Source: Amborella trichopoda | Lineage: Eukaryota > Streptophyta > Magnoliopsida > Amborellales > Amborellaceae | Direction: 5' to 3' | DNA length: 64,000 nucleotides | Assembly (NCBI RefSeq): GCF_000471905.2 | Contig: NW_006500178.1 | Coordinates: 2,733,957 to 2,797,956, forward strand | Shown here: one piece after another, positions 22,401 through 33,010 of the stretch | Layout of the letters: every line of letters starts with the position of its first letter | Numbering within the stretch: position 1 is the stretch's first letter | The notes under the pieces: model-generated | Seen by the model: only the letters and a program-made list of their open reading frames with translations | What the model was told of the DNA's origin: nothing | Database searches by the model: none | Position numbers and translations under genes: made by a program

Positions 22401-23314
22401 GCCATGTCGCAAGCAACATAGAATGTGCCTGGATGGATGTCATCTGACCCTCCAGGAATAGCGAACTTGCATAGAAACAGGGCCAAATATGCGGCCAAGA
22501 AGACGCAGTCATCACTGGTCTCGGGTTGGTAGATTGGAGGCGTCCCCTTCACAACTGCCTTTCCCTTCCTTCTTGAAGAACATGGACCACCATCCTCGGG
22601 GTAATCTCCGCAAAAGAATTTCATCCTTCGATGAAGGTCACCCGAACGTTGCTAAACTTGGAATAAAGCAATTGGTAAATCTCAAAGATTTTCTGAAGAC
22701 TAGCAGGCGGTCTTCTTCTCCTAGGCAAGCATCGCCAAAGATGATTGAGTTCTGAGGCACGAATTCTTCATACATTGCTGCGAGCAGTGGAAGGCCACCG
22801 ATGAAGTGAACATCCAATAAGGAGATTCCTGCCTCCCCATGCCCAAGGAGCCATGCGTTGCTAACATGATTCAAGGTCTCCAACAGTACCTTAACGGTGT
22901 TGGAGCGCCGATCATAATAGCCGGCCGAGCACTGAACTGCTGCTCGCAAAGAAGCACGCTCAAGAATGCTTCTGTGTGAGCCCAGCACCTAGATGGTCCA
23001 GGAAGAGTACCCCTTCAAGTACTGGTGCTCTCCTTGTACTCAGAGACCAGTAGAAGACCATATTAGCCCCTTGGTCTTCACCATCCTCTTTCCTAAAGTG
23101 AGCAAGTTTGCACCAGAAGCCACATTCCACCTCAAATAGAATCGGGTCAATACTAAAAGTGACACTAAGAGGCCACTCCGGTTTGCATATTGGGGTCGTC
23201 AACCAAAATGGGTTCACCCCGGACCAGACTCTCACTAATAAATTCACTGGTGCCAAGCTCTCCTCACTTTGGAAGGTTCTTCATGTTCGGGATTCTGTTT
23301 GCAAACTTGGCCAT
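19455..23314 (-). pseudogene. Antisense plant-mobile-domain gene in Tat element
   Basis: On the strand opposite to gag/protease runs a decayed gene of about 3.9 kb. A possible start is the ATG at 23,314-23,312, after which the frame soon shifts. Blocks in order are SGVNPFWL (23.2 kb), GHGEAGISLLDVHFIGGLPL (22.8 kb), AAYLALFLCKFAIPGGSDD with HPGTFYVA (22.5 kb), then ALAQPVLCSIYHGL, IHYVYEWLGAYFP (22.2 kb) and WWRIISRGYWEVDHP (21.6 kb). These match the plant mobile domain (PMD, aminotransferase-like mobile domain family). Retrotransposon-borne PMD genes are known in plants. Downstream (21.1-19.45 kb, largely one frame) is an acidic Ser/Pro/Glu-rich tail ending in a predicted coiled coil (VEAQLQEQDVVVSQ; LADNILTLEYSLEKG). 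At least three frame changes and several stops make it a pseudogene here. Confidence 0.75.
22375..22397. repeat. Homopolymer of 23 C inside the PMD gene
   Basis: The run reads as poly-G (Gly codons) in the antisense gene and is where the coding frame changes between the AAYLALFLCKF block and the ALAQPVLCSIYHGL block. Homopolymers this long are mutation-prone and also poorly called by sequencers. Confidence 0.9.
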
Positions 23315-23419
23315 TAGACTGACTTTAAGCACTCACTGCCATGTGGAAATCACCAAGACACAAGACTATCACCACGCATGAAAGGTACTGACTAGTGCTG
23401 CACGTGACTGATGCCGCTT

Positions 23420-23640
23420 GCATCAAATAAGGCCTAACGCCGGTTGCGCTTGCTGAAGGCTAACGTCGGCTATGTTTGCCAAGGCCCTACACCGGTTGTA
23501 TTCTCAAAACCTAAAGACAACTGTGACTTCAAGGATTAGCGCCGGCTACGTTTTCAAGGACTAGCGCTGATGGAGTTCTCAAAAGGCTAACGTCAGCCGT
23601 GTCTTCAGGACTATCTCCACTTGTGTTTTTTTGAAGCAGC
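23420..23640. repeat. Tandem repeat of about 25 bp units
   Basis: Units resembling CTAACGCCGGTTGCG...TCAAGG recur about seven to eight times with drift (CTAACGTCGGCTATG, ATTAGCGCCGGCTACG, CTAACGTCAGCCGTG). They lie between the start of the antisense gene and its putative promoter, so they would be in its 5' leader. Confidence 0.65.
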
Positions 23641-24335
23641 GTTGCTTGTATCTCCCTCACGTGCCACAGACTGCACACATGTCAACTCGAGCCCCACACC
23701 GCCTGACAACCATCGGCCACGATGTGGCCTGACGCACGTCCTCACAAGTGTGGACTGATAGCCGTTCACCTCCGAATAACCGTTCGTTGTCAATGACTGC
23801 TCATTCCCCTACGATCTTCCAGCTTTTGCTGAGAAACCCCTCTTACTCGCTAGAAAACTCACTAGCAGACCTTCCCCTGTTACTCGTTGGAAAACTCACG
23901 GGCAAACCTTCCCCTCTTCTTCCCAACAGTGGAAAACCACTGGAAAACTCTCAAACCAACGGAATTTCATTGGCAGCTCCCTGCTGCAACTTGGATCGCC
24001 TCCCCTTCTTAGATACTCCTAAAACTACTACCGAAATCTCGGCAAACTCCTGAAAACCCCTGCTTCCCTCAACTCTCGCTGGCCAACAGCAGTGACCCTC
24101 ACGAAAGTCCCTTGTTTCCCGTGCAACTCAGCCGAAACTTTCTTTGCCAGAGTTATCACCAGACCACTGCAAACACTTCCCCGTGAGTGTCCTGCAGGAA
24201 TTCCTCGCACTTTCACAAGAAGAATCCTGCAACCCTCATCCCAACGTCCTATGCTCTACCGGAGTTCTCGCTGAAAACCTCTCTCTCCCTAGCTGTTTAA
24301 CTTAAGATCAACTGGTGAAAAATGGGGTTTTAACC

Positions 24336-24345
24336 CCTTATATAG
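24336..24345 (-). promoter_or_regulatory. Candidate TATA box of the antisense gene
   Basis: Minus-strand CTATATAAGG lies about 1 kb upstream of the first PMD block and is followed by a leader-like region with a short duplicated motif (GGGGAAGGT(T/C)TGC ... GAGTTTTC). With the AATAAA at 19,378 it would define an antisense transcript of about 4.9 kb. Motif and position only. Confidence 0.4.
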
Positions 24346-25079
24346 AAGAAGCTTCCTCGAAGTGTCCCTCATAAAGCAGGAATACTAGACAGGTCTTTAA
24401 AGGCCAAATGGCAATGCACCGGACAGGGTCAGGCTCAGACCCGAGACCTGAATGGAGGCTTACAGCCGCCTGTGCAACGTCGAGTGTCAAACGGTAATGA
24501 ACCAGGGCCAAGTGGGCCCAAACCCGAGGCCCAAACTCAGACCAATGCCACCCACAGCTAAAGACACGTGTGAAGGCTCGTGACTAACACTGGGTGTGAA
24601 ACATTGCGACGAACGCCATGAGTGAAACTTGTGACTAACATCGCGCGCCAGCGACTGCTCAACGACGTTCGTATAACTGGTGACTCCATGCTAATGCCGC
24701 ACATGTTTTAAACTGGTCCCCACCGTGAGGGTTCTACCATCATCCCCAGTAGGAGTTACACCAGCGCTGCAGCCCATCATCCCTAGTGGAGTTAGGTGTA
24801 TGACAAAAAGGTCATGCTTATCTCTTCAATCCCAGTGGGTCAGTCTCATACCAAGCTATCTTATCCCCAGGAAGTCAGGTTACCTTCCATAAGCCTATTC
24901 CCCATGGGGTTTCATCTTTCACCTTAAGAGGCTATACTTGCCCCCCAACCCTCAGTGAAGTCCGCTTCCATTTGCCACTCCTCATCGGGACACCATCTCC
25001 ATGTAAGCACTCTGCTTGTGTATCCCCAGGGAGTCGGATTGTCACCCACAGACTTATCTCCCATGGAGCTTCACCTACA
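24346..25079 (+). other. Tat internal DNA, no gene recognised
   Basis: GC-moderate DNA with recurrent short words (CCCAGTGGG, CCCATGGGG, GTGACTAAC), probably the upstream part of the repeat-rich 3' untranslated region of the Tat element. Confidence 0.45.
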
Positions 25080-25920
25080 TGGCGACTCACACAATGGTCT
25101 AGGTGCACGACCCTAAACTGCATGGACCAAACTACATGACCTTAAACTATAGCGAAGGTTTAGTTGCACGACCTTAAACTACATGGTCCTAGTTGCATGA
25201 CGTTAAACTGCAAAGCCACGGTCCAGTTGTATGACCCTAAACTATAGTGCATGTCCTGACCGCATAACGTTAAAAGGCTTAGCGTCATGGTCCAAACTAT
25301 ATGACTTTAAATTGTAGCAAAAGTCTAGTTGCACGACCTTAAACTGCATGGTCCAAGCTGCATGACTCTAAACTGCATAGCCACGGTCCAAGCTATATGA
25401 CCTGAAACTATAGTGTACGTCCTGGCCGCATGACGATAAACTGCTTTGCACAGGTCACGAAGGCATGACCTTAAATACGCCACCATATGCTCGCACACGC
25501 CCTTTACATGTGTTTTCACATACAACTTCCCTAACTGACACATTTGTGCTCGCACATCACCTTCATCAACCCCTCAGAAAATCCATTTTCTTTCATTACC
25601 ATTCATCACTCCCCAGTGAGTCTTGCCCACACTCACAAAATAACGACGAGCCATCCCATCACCCATACTCGCCGTCTGCTAGTGGGTCACCACTTTCCAC
25701 CCTACATCTATACATCATTCATCTTTCATGGGGAGCCTCATGCCATCTCCTCAAAGTGAGTCAAATCACCACCTTACTCACTCCGTGGCCTCCACAGACT
25801 GTCGTCCATCATCGCCATGGTTCAGCTGTACGACCTTAAAACTATAGTACACGTCCGGCCGCATGACGTTAAAAGGCTTCGCAAGGTCTCGAAGGCATGA
25901 CCTTAAACACGCCTTCATAA
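25080..25920 (+). repeat. Tandem-repeat region in the Tat 3' untranslated part
   Basis: A word family (GCATGACCTTAAACTGCAT, CACGGTCCA, CTATAGTGCATGTCCTG, CCGCATGACGTTAAAAGGCTT) recurs at least ten times, in units of roughly 30-90 bp at 25,090-25,470 and again at 25,800-25,920. Hypervariable tandem repeats between the coding region and the 3' LTR are a known feature of plant Tat elements. A related block occurs in inverse orientation at 44.7-44.8 kb. Confidence 0.75.
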
Positions 25921-27290
25921 AAACAAAGAGAATAATGGGAATGATGTATACCTGAACAAATGAACGCCATGAGTAAAAATGATGGTCGGGCATGGTCACG
26001 AAACCATGAGTAAGAGAGTTCTGTGAATAAAAACCCGGGCACGGTGAAAACCCAAAAGGGCTCCATGAGTAAAAACGGAAGAATAAAGGTGGACATGGCC
26101 GAAAGGTCATAGGTAAAAGAGCTCCAAATAAAAGGAAGTTGGTGAAAATAGTCTCTACGGCGTCGCTTCCCAAGTCCAAGTGAAAAGTCTATAAAGGACG
26201 CTTGGATCAATAAGCAAGTTGATGCAGCATTCACCTCTACAGGCGGCTTCAGCCCACGTTCTCAAAAGAAAAATCCCTGATGTCACAATACCAGGACCAA
26301 AAATTACAAGCATCAAGCAAGATTCTGACAGCCTGAGTCCGTTCGTAAAATGGACTCGAAGGACAGAAGATTCGCTAAGAAGGCAAGACAAGTCTCATGA
26401 AGAAGAGCACCATTCCCACGAGGTCACTAACACACTCCAAGAAGCTGAAGATGCCCTAAGAAAGCCAAGTCAGCCAGACCTTGGACCTGTTATGTAGCAA
26501 CAGCATTGAGCCCTCAGGGAATGCCTCGAATAAAGAAGAGAGGTATCCTGATTGTTGAAACTACTAGCAGTAAGCAGGGGTTATACCCAAAGCCGGTCAC
26601 CTCGATAAACTGAGGTACCCTGCCCACCAAGGACATTCTAGTGCACAACACAGATGGACGCCAACCAAAGGCCCTTCAGCAGACCATCTAGAACAAGCAA
26701 CAAAACAAAGAAACCCAGACCAAATGGGAAAATTTCCCTTCAGCATGGCACTCGACTGTCAGACGGGCCTAATTGTGACCAACGAGGTCCGTACAAAATC
26801 CTCAGCTGTCAAAATCATAAATAGTCCCTTGAGGGTGAAGACTTCAACAGGATCCCTCAAAAAAGTCTCTTCTCCCCCTAAAGTCTCCATGGATGGACCT
26901 GCGAATAATGCATCCAAATGTCTGAGCATCCTACTTACAGCATTGCATGAATCTCCTCGACGTTCACGTGGCCCTGTGGCTAAGAAGAAAAAAAAAATAA
27001 AGTCGAAGGAAATTTTTCGAATGTTGTCCTTCTCACTTCTCTCGAAGGACAACATTCGGTGGGGCAAGCTGTTTGAAGATATTTTTCAGCATCTTGGGTC
27101 CCCGATGTGGAATAAAAAGAGAAGCCTATCAATAAAGCCTGAATTACAATGGAACTCTCAACAATCTCAAAATTACCCCAGAACAAGTAAAAATATTCAT
27201 AAGGACTTCAAAAGGACACCTGTCAAGCTTCGTCGCAATCCGACATATCTAAGGCAGTGCAGACAAATAAACAATTTGAAAAAATCAGTC
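25921..27290 (+). other. Tat internal 3' region before the LTR
   Basis: Open frames at 26,219-26,497 (92 codons, charged) and 26,724-27,317 (197 codons, Lys/Ser-rich) show no domain I recognise. The longer one runs across the LTR start, which argues against its being a real gene. No RT, RNase H or integrase motifs are visible on either strand. Confidence 0.45.
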
Positions 27291-30200
27291 TCTAACACCC
27301 TTAAATGGACCTCGTAACTAAAACTCTATTTTTGGTTCATTAAATTTTTGTGGGACCATAGCCATTAGATCCGACACGGTCGAAAAACCCTATGGGTCAA
27401 GTTTCAGATTAATCAAGTGCTCCAAGACAAAGTTATGGGTAAAAGACCGAAAGGGAGTAGGCCGCACAGTATTCCCGTGCACCCTCCCTGTACCAAATCT
27501 CCATTAAAGATGACTGTTTTTATAGTCTCGGGCAGTAAATTTAAAGAGCCATATCTCACTCGTCCCTAGTCAGATCACGCTCAAATTTTGTAAGAATGTT
27601 CGTCTCATCAAGACGAGCGATTTGATATGTAGCATGCCCCGTGACGATGCCCAAGCAAGGACAAAAGCTAGAGAGAATCTGATGATTCGTGAAGGAAGTT
27701 ACAGGAAATTCAACAGCGACATGTCCCTCTTGACATGTCGCACATCGGATTGACACAAGACCAATTCCATCATGTGCGTAAGGTCCAGGGCTACCATTGG
27801 CTCGAACCCCGTGCGTGATGAATGGTCGGATTTCAAGAGAAAAGTCGATAAATTTGATCTAAATTCTGGACGTCGAAATTCAGATTTCGGCTAAAAACCC
27901 AAGATTGCAAAGTATTCGTCCGGGCACGTAATCGAGCTGCGTTTGTTGCAATGTGAACGGGACAACATACTCAGTGCAATACAGTGAAGAAATCACTAAG
28001 AAACATCAAGATATGAGTGCACTATCAATCAAAATTTTTCAAGATTCGCACGAATTTCAAGTCACATGATCATGGCTTAAGGACACGATCTATGGTTCGA
28101 AGTTGGTATCAAATCGATCGCCATGACAAGCGTTAAAAGAAAGAAATCATCTTTTTATCAAACGGGCATCAGAGCAACCCCGGATCATCCATGGAAGATC
28201 ACGCACGTTCTAGGGCAGCAGCATGGACTGTTTTGGAATTTCATTTATTGTTAGGTAAGGGCAAAACAGTCATTTTGTACCCATTTTTAGATTTTATTTT
28301 AATTCAAATAAATTTTAATTATCATCAATTAAGATAGTTTTTGGGCATCCACTTATGTTTAGGACCCAATTATATAAATACATGCTAAACCTAATTGTAA
28401 AGGACCTCCTCATACTTTCAATTCATCATTAAAGTTCGAGCTTTTACATTGAGTTGGAGAGACATGTATTGGAGAGAGAGGGAGAGAGAGAAGAGAGAGA
28501 AGAAAAAGTCTGGTACCCCTCGATTAAGGTAAATTTCTCTCTCCTTGTCTTTTCTCTCTCTTATTCTTTCTTTCTCTCTCATATTTTTCTCTCTCCTCCT
28601 CTTTTCTCTCTTCTCTTTCTTTTTTTCTCTCTCCTCCTCTTTTCTCTCTCCTCTTTCTTTATTTCTCTCTCTTCCTTTTCTTCTCTCTATCTATCTCATC
28701 TCCATCTCAAACATGAACAGCAGTAACCATTGTCATGCATATCTCTCTCCTCATCTTTCCCTCTCTTCCTCTTCTTCTCTATGTCTCTCTCATCTCTATC
28801 TCAAACAAGCATGGTAATAGTTATTGTCGTACTTGTCTCTCTCTCTCTTTCTCTCTCTTCTTACTCTTTTCTCTTTTCTCTCTGCTTTCTTTCTTTTCCT
28901 TTTCCCCCTCATTCTTAATCTTCTCCTTTCTTCTCTCTCTACTCTTCTTTCCTCTTTCTCTTCCCTAAACCCTCGTTCTTCCTCGCTATCTTTTTTTCTC
29001 TCACCTAGTTATTTCTTTTCTCTCTCCTCTCCAGTCATGCACGGCAATACCCATCGTCGGGTATGACATTCCATCCATGCTCTTTCTCTCTCCTTTCATG
29101 GAAGGCGGAAGCTCATCGTCGTCTATGTTCTTTTTTCTCTCTCCTTCGTCATGGTCGGCAGAACCCCATCGCCGTCCATATTCCTTCTCTCTTCTCTCTC
29201 CTCTATCATGGACGGCAGAAGCTCATCGTCGTCCATGCTTCCTTCTCTCTTGCTCTCCTCTGTCATAGACGGCGAAAGCTCATCGCTGTCCATGCTTCCT
29301 TCTTCCTTCTCTCTCCTCTGTCATGGACAGCGGAAGCTCATCGCTGTCCATGCTTCCTACTCTCTTCTTTTTTCTCTCACCTTTCTTCTTTCTCTCTGTT
29401 CTCTTCTCTCTCCTTTCTCTCCCTTCTCTTATATCATTCACTTCTTCTCTCTCCCCCTTCCTTCTGTCTCTCCTTTCTTTTCTCTTCCCCCTTCTCCCAC
29501 TTTTCTCTTTTCTCTTGTTTCTCTCCACATTCGTCTCTTTTCTTTTCTTTTTTCTTCATCTTTTCTTCTCTCTCCTCTCTTTTATCTCTTCTCTTTCTTT
29601 TCTTCTCTTTTCCTTCTCTTTTCCTTCTCTTTTCTCCTATCTCTTTTCTTTTCTCTCTTCCTCTCTTTGTTTTTCTTACCTCTCCCCTTTCTCTTTCTTC
29701 TTTCTCTCTCATTTGACCAAGGGACAAGTCTAGCCCTGTCACGGTAGTCTCGTCGTTGAGCAATATTGTCGTCATTCTGGTCTAAGTTACCGTGACCGTC
29801 TTATTACCATGTCGAACTCACCGTTGTGCCAGGCTGGTTGGTGTTGGTGTTTTGTCATTGAGTAGTATGTCGTCGTGTCGGTCCGTGTTACCGTGCCCAT
29901 CTTGCTACCATGTCAGGTCAATCATCATTCTAATCTAGCCATTGTACTAGGTTAGCCACCCGGTCAAATGTCTCTTTCTTTTGTTTTCTTCTCTTTTCTT
30001 CTGTCACTCAACCCTCATCTCATCATTTCTTCTCTTTTCTCCTTTGAATGTGCACACCTGTGTACATTAACCATGTGTATGTGATCACAGAAATAAGAGA
30101 ATACATGTCAAAGGAGGTGATTCTGATCCAGTTGTACAACTAGAGGGCTTTCTGATGATCTAAGAGGGCGCCCACGTGAGCCAGCCCGAGTGAGTCACGG

Positions 30201-30379
30201 ACCTAGGTGAGGTGTGTCCTGCCTCACAACAAATTTCTCTCTCATTGGTTGATATACCTGCCCTTGTTCTTGAGCAAGGTTTTTGAGAGAGTAATCTCAA
30301 GTCTTAGGTTCCCTATGAAACCTAAGACACGTGTTACCAAATCATTCAGATCCTAGGGCGCGATCGAGGCACCTAACCA
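27291..30379 (+). repeat. Tat-type element 3' LTR (about 3.1 kb)
   Basis: This is the full-length counterpart of the truncated LTR at 13,912-15,947. It starts near TCTAACACCC, has about 1.2 kb of ordinary sequence, then CT-rich sequence from about 28,450 with fold-back units at 29,070-29,365, and ends at CTAACCA, after which similarity to the left side stops. The start is approximate (within about 10 bp) because the left copy does not reach it. Very long CT-rich LTRs fit the Tat group. Confidence 0.8.
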
Positions 30380-30625
30380 ACGCCCATTTTTGGGCTCAAC
30401 TGAGTTCATAATCCATGTCACAATAGAACTATCTATGGCAAGCTAATCACGACGCCCATTCTCATCCTTAGGCTGGGAACATAACCATCAATATAGCCTC
30501 ATAGCTTCTGTCCCATGAGAAAACATCTCATTTGGAAAGACCACAAGGAGTAGTTCTTCCCATCGAGACACACAGAAATTGTAGCACTTTCAGTATTAGT
30601 CTTTGATTTCATGATAATAAAAGGT
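30380..30625 (-). pseudogene. Copia-A gag N-terminal fragment (broken)
   Basis: The minus strand from a probable ATG near 30,613 reads MKSKTNTES, then LDGKNYSLWSFQM and LWGYIDGY, the classic N-terminus of copia Gag. After a frameshift it continues with SSIVTWIMNSVEPKNG, the next Gag block. It ends at the Tat 3' LTR boundary. It belongs to the same insertion as the RT at 12.7-13.7 kb; the Tat element and a deletion of about 2 kb (rest of gag, protease, integrase) separate them. Confidence 0.75.
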
Positions 30626-30973
30626 ATGACTTGCACAAATTACACAGGGGTACAAGAGTATAGAAGAACTCAAAAGCAAAGATATTAAAATACCAAAACA
30701 ACTCTAACTCGATGGGTAAATATCGGCCAAGATTTTTTTTTTTTTTTAATCGCAATCAGTATCTCCAAGCTTTGAATAGTGGATTGAAACCAATATTTTT
30801 AGTGAGCCGACGACTCACTAAAAGTAGACGATGTATATCGAAAGAGAAATTTGAGGGCAAAAAGCAAGGCGAGAGAACAATCTCGCACTCCCTCTATGAG
30901 ACCATCAGGTAAATTGGTTTTCATTCAAAAATTGCATACGTAGCTGTTTGTGTTAGTAAATTGAGTTTCTTCA
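30626..30973. other. Copia-A leader, left of the HSP70 fragment
   Basis: Contains a T-run at 30,730-30,744 and sequence (GAGAGAACAATCTCGC, then CCCTCTATGAGACCATCAG) that may be the HSP70 5' leader, followed by a GT...AG-bounded segment (30,909-30,978) that could be an intron or filler. There is no open gene. Confidence 0.4.
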
Positions 30974-31230
30974 ATAGCAGGTAAAGGAGAGGGTCCAACT
31001 ATTGGTATCGATCTTGGTACCACCTACTCTTGTGTTGTCGTCTAGAAACATGATAGAGTTGAGATCATCGCCAATGACCAAGGTAACAGGACTACCCCTC
31101 TAGACATGATAGAGTTGAGATCATCGCCAATGACCAAGGTAACAGGACTACCCCTTCTTACGTTGCCTTCACTAATACAAAGAGGCTCATCGGAGATGCC
31201 ACCAAGAACCAAGTTGTAATGAACCCAATT
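30974..31230 (+). pseudogene. HSP70/HSC70 N-terminal fragment, broken
   Basis: The plus-strand reading begins AGKGEGPTIGIDLGTTYSC, the cytosolic plant HSP70 N-terminus with the phosphate-binding GIDLGTT loop, and continues with [24 protein letters not shown] and [12 protein letters not shown]. The start codon is ATA instead of ATG. An in-frame TAG replaces the Trp/Gly region after SCVVV. A 56-bp tandem duplication (repeat offset 31,049 to 31,105) shifts the frame. Only about 70 residues of a protein normally near 650 are present. It lies antisense inside the copia-A leader, between primer site and gag. It is not functional; it is a captured or inserted host-gene fragment. Confidence 0.88.
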
Positions 31231-31464
31231 ACATAATTGTGACGAAGGGTTTCAAAGAGTTGAAAATATGAAATAGTTGCAAATATGCAGATGCACAAAA
31301 AGAGTTGCAAATTTGCAACGAAAATTTTGCATATAAAAATTTCAGAGATCCATGATTGATCCAATCATGGATGATTAGGCAAAGTGAACGAAAATGCATT
31401 ACTGACCTTCACAAGAAAAGCAATTTGTGAGCAGCAATAGCGAAGATATGATTGGATTTTTGTC
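31231..31464 (-). other. Copia-A 5' leader next to the primer site
   Basis: Non-coding, with internal repeats of GTTGCAAAT/TGCAAAT (31,270-31,330). This is normal retrotransposon leader between the primer site and the HSP70 fragment. Confidence 0.5.
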
Positions 31465-31476
31465 GCTCTGATACCA
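31465..31476 (-). promoter_or_regulatory. Copia-A primer binding site (initiator Met tRNA)
   Basis: Minus-strand TGGTATCAGAGC directly abuts the 5' LTR at 31,477. It is complementary to the 3' end of plant initiator Met tRNA, the usual primer of copia elements, and fixes the element's minus orientation. Confidence 0.92.
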
Positions 31477-31671
31477 TGTTAGATTTAGAGAAGATGCAGA
31501 GTCTAGAGAGAGAAACTATTTTGATCAATTTTCATTAACAATGAATGAAATCCTAAAAGGGTTTATATACAAATACATATTTAATGTAGATCACATTATC
31601 CCTACACAAATGTGCAATGACAATAAAAGACAACTGAAATTATACATGTTATTTTTGTGTATATATTATTA
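31477..31671 (-). repeat. Copia-A 5' LTR (195 bp)
   Basis: Same length as and nearly identical to 11,923-12,117. It is bounded outside by TCCAT (31,672-31,676), the partner of TCCAT at 11,918-11,922. Between the two LTRs lie 19.4 kb, because the Tat element is nested inside. Confidence 0.9.
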
Positions 31672-31676
31672 TCCAT

Positions 31677-31830
31677 TCTATAAGAAACCCTAACTATTTA
31701 AAAATGTCTTTTCTTAATATTAGCCATTTTAATTTTCTTTTCTCAGAGTGGCCCCTCATCCTCATGGAGGTAGACCACATAAAAAAAAAAATAATCGTAA
31801 CAATCTCTCCCTCTATCTTTGGAGTACAAC
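31677..31830. repeat. Repeat R1, right part
   Basis: Similar by eye to 46,450-46,570 (CCTCATCCTCATGG, TAGACCAC(A/C)T). It continues the R1 copy interrupted by copia-A at 11,922. Confidence 0.5.
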
Positions 31831-33010
31831 CAACTACCTGAATTGCTTAAGATGCTAGTTAATGTGCATATTCCAAATGTGGCAAGTGGAGGCAATATGG
31901 GAACTCGAGCCTGATGGTATGTTCTTCGTAAAATCAGCAAAGTCCTTGTTTTTGCATTATCTCATTAGATGGAATCAGCAGGAGCTAAAGGATACTTGGA
32001 GATGGAGGATACCTCTGAAAGTGCAAACATTCATTTGGGTAAGGATTCAAGATAAGGCTCCCACTGTGATAATCTTAAAAAGAAGGAGAAGGTTCTAGTC
32101 AATGTTTCTCTATTATGTAAAATTGAAAAAAGTGTGCACATTTATTCTTCTTTTGTCCTCTCTCTTATAACATATGGCAATGGTAATGCAAAAAATTGAA
32201 GTGATGATGGTTATGCCAGGGTCTTTGACCAATGTATTGCAACATCTTAAATTAGTAGGATTTCCAAAAATGGGGGGTATGATTTGGGATATTTTCAGAG
32301 GAACTATTATATGGGAGCTATGGTTAGAAAGGAACATAAGAACATTCAATGTGCTATCGTTAGAGGTCCCAGAGATTAAAAATAAAATTTTGCATTTTGT
32401 CTAGAGTTGGTTCAGTGTCACTAAAGAAGGCCATAGGACTTCTAAGATTGATATATTGCTTAATATGGCGAATCTAATTTCTTATCGCTTTCAAAAGGCT
32501 AAACCAAAATCTCGATGGATGCCGCCGATAGAAGGATGCTTGAAGCTTAATTTTGATAGATCATCTTTTGGAAACCTAAGGAATGTAAGAGTGGGTGGGG
32601 TGTGTAGTGTGGGTTTCGATTCTCTTTTGTTATGGTGGGCCGTGTAGAGTTGTGTTGGCCGATCATGCTGAGTTAGCTGCTCTCGTTTAAGGAGTTTTGT
32701 TTTGGAAAGAGAGAGGATTGGGGAATGTTTTGATCATTGAAAGAGACTCCATTAATATTATCAATTGGTGTTCTTATGTCTCAAAACCTCCTTGGCATCT
32801 TAGATCCATGTGGTTACAAGTGATGGAATTACTTTCTTAAGTAGTAGTTACTTTCCACCATGTGTATAGGAAGGCAAATGAGTTTATATATGGCTTGGCG
32901 AAGAAAGGGGTAAATCTAGATTCATTAGTAATTTTTTCTGCTTTATTTTGATCGATGTATTGTTTCTTTTCCATTATCAATAAAAAGTAAGTGCTCTTGT
33001 CAAAAAAAAA
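31831..33010 (+). pseudogene. LINE (L1-type) 3' fragment with RNase H
   Basis: The plus strand encodes the C-terminus of a plant LINE. Near 31,890-32,060 is a WELEPDGMFFVKSAKS ... WRIPLKVQTFIWV block (the zinc-binding region after RT). Near 32,510-32,640 is MPPIEGCLKLNFDRSS followed by a GGVCSVG block, the start of an RNase H fold with Asp in NFD. More RNase H pieces follow in shifted frames (AELAAL, ERDSINII, HHVYRKANEF). It ends in ATCAATAAAAAGT...GTC plus nine A (33,002-33,010), a typical LINE 3' end. It is 5'-truncated and has many stops. Confidence 0.8.

Noticed and set aside
25080..25470. Regular repeats considered as a CRISPR array
   Set aside because: Units vary in length and sequence, have no uniform spacers, and lie in a plant retrotransposon; this is a tandem-repeat region.
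26724..27317. 197-codon plus-strand frame
   Set aside because: It is open but crosses the start of the 3' LTR and has no recognisable domain, so it is not called as a gene. A profile search could change this.
28454..29775. Open frames in the right Tat LTR, including 217 codons at 29,063-29,716 and Glu/Arg-rich frames on the other strand
   Set aside because: CT/GA low-complexity coding illusions in an LTR; the repeated hairpin units give the apparent protein repeats.
30974..31230. A working HSP70 gene
   Set aside because: No ATG, an in-frame stop, a frame-shifting 56-bp duplication, and only about a tenth of the protein present.
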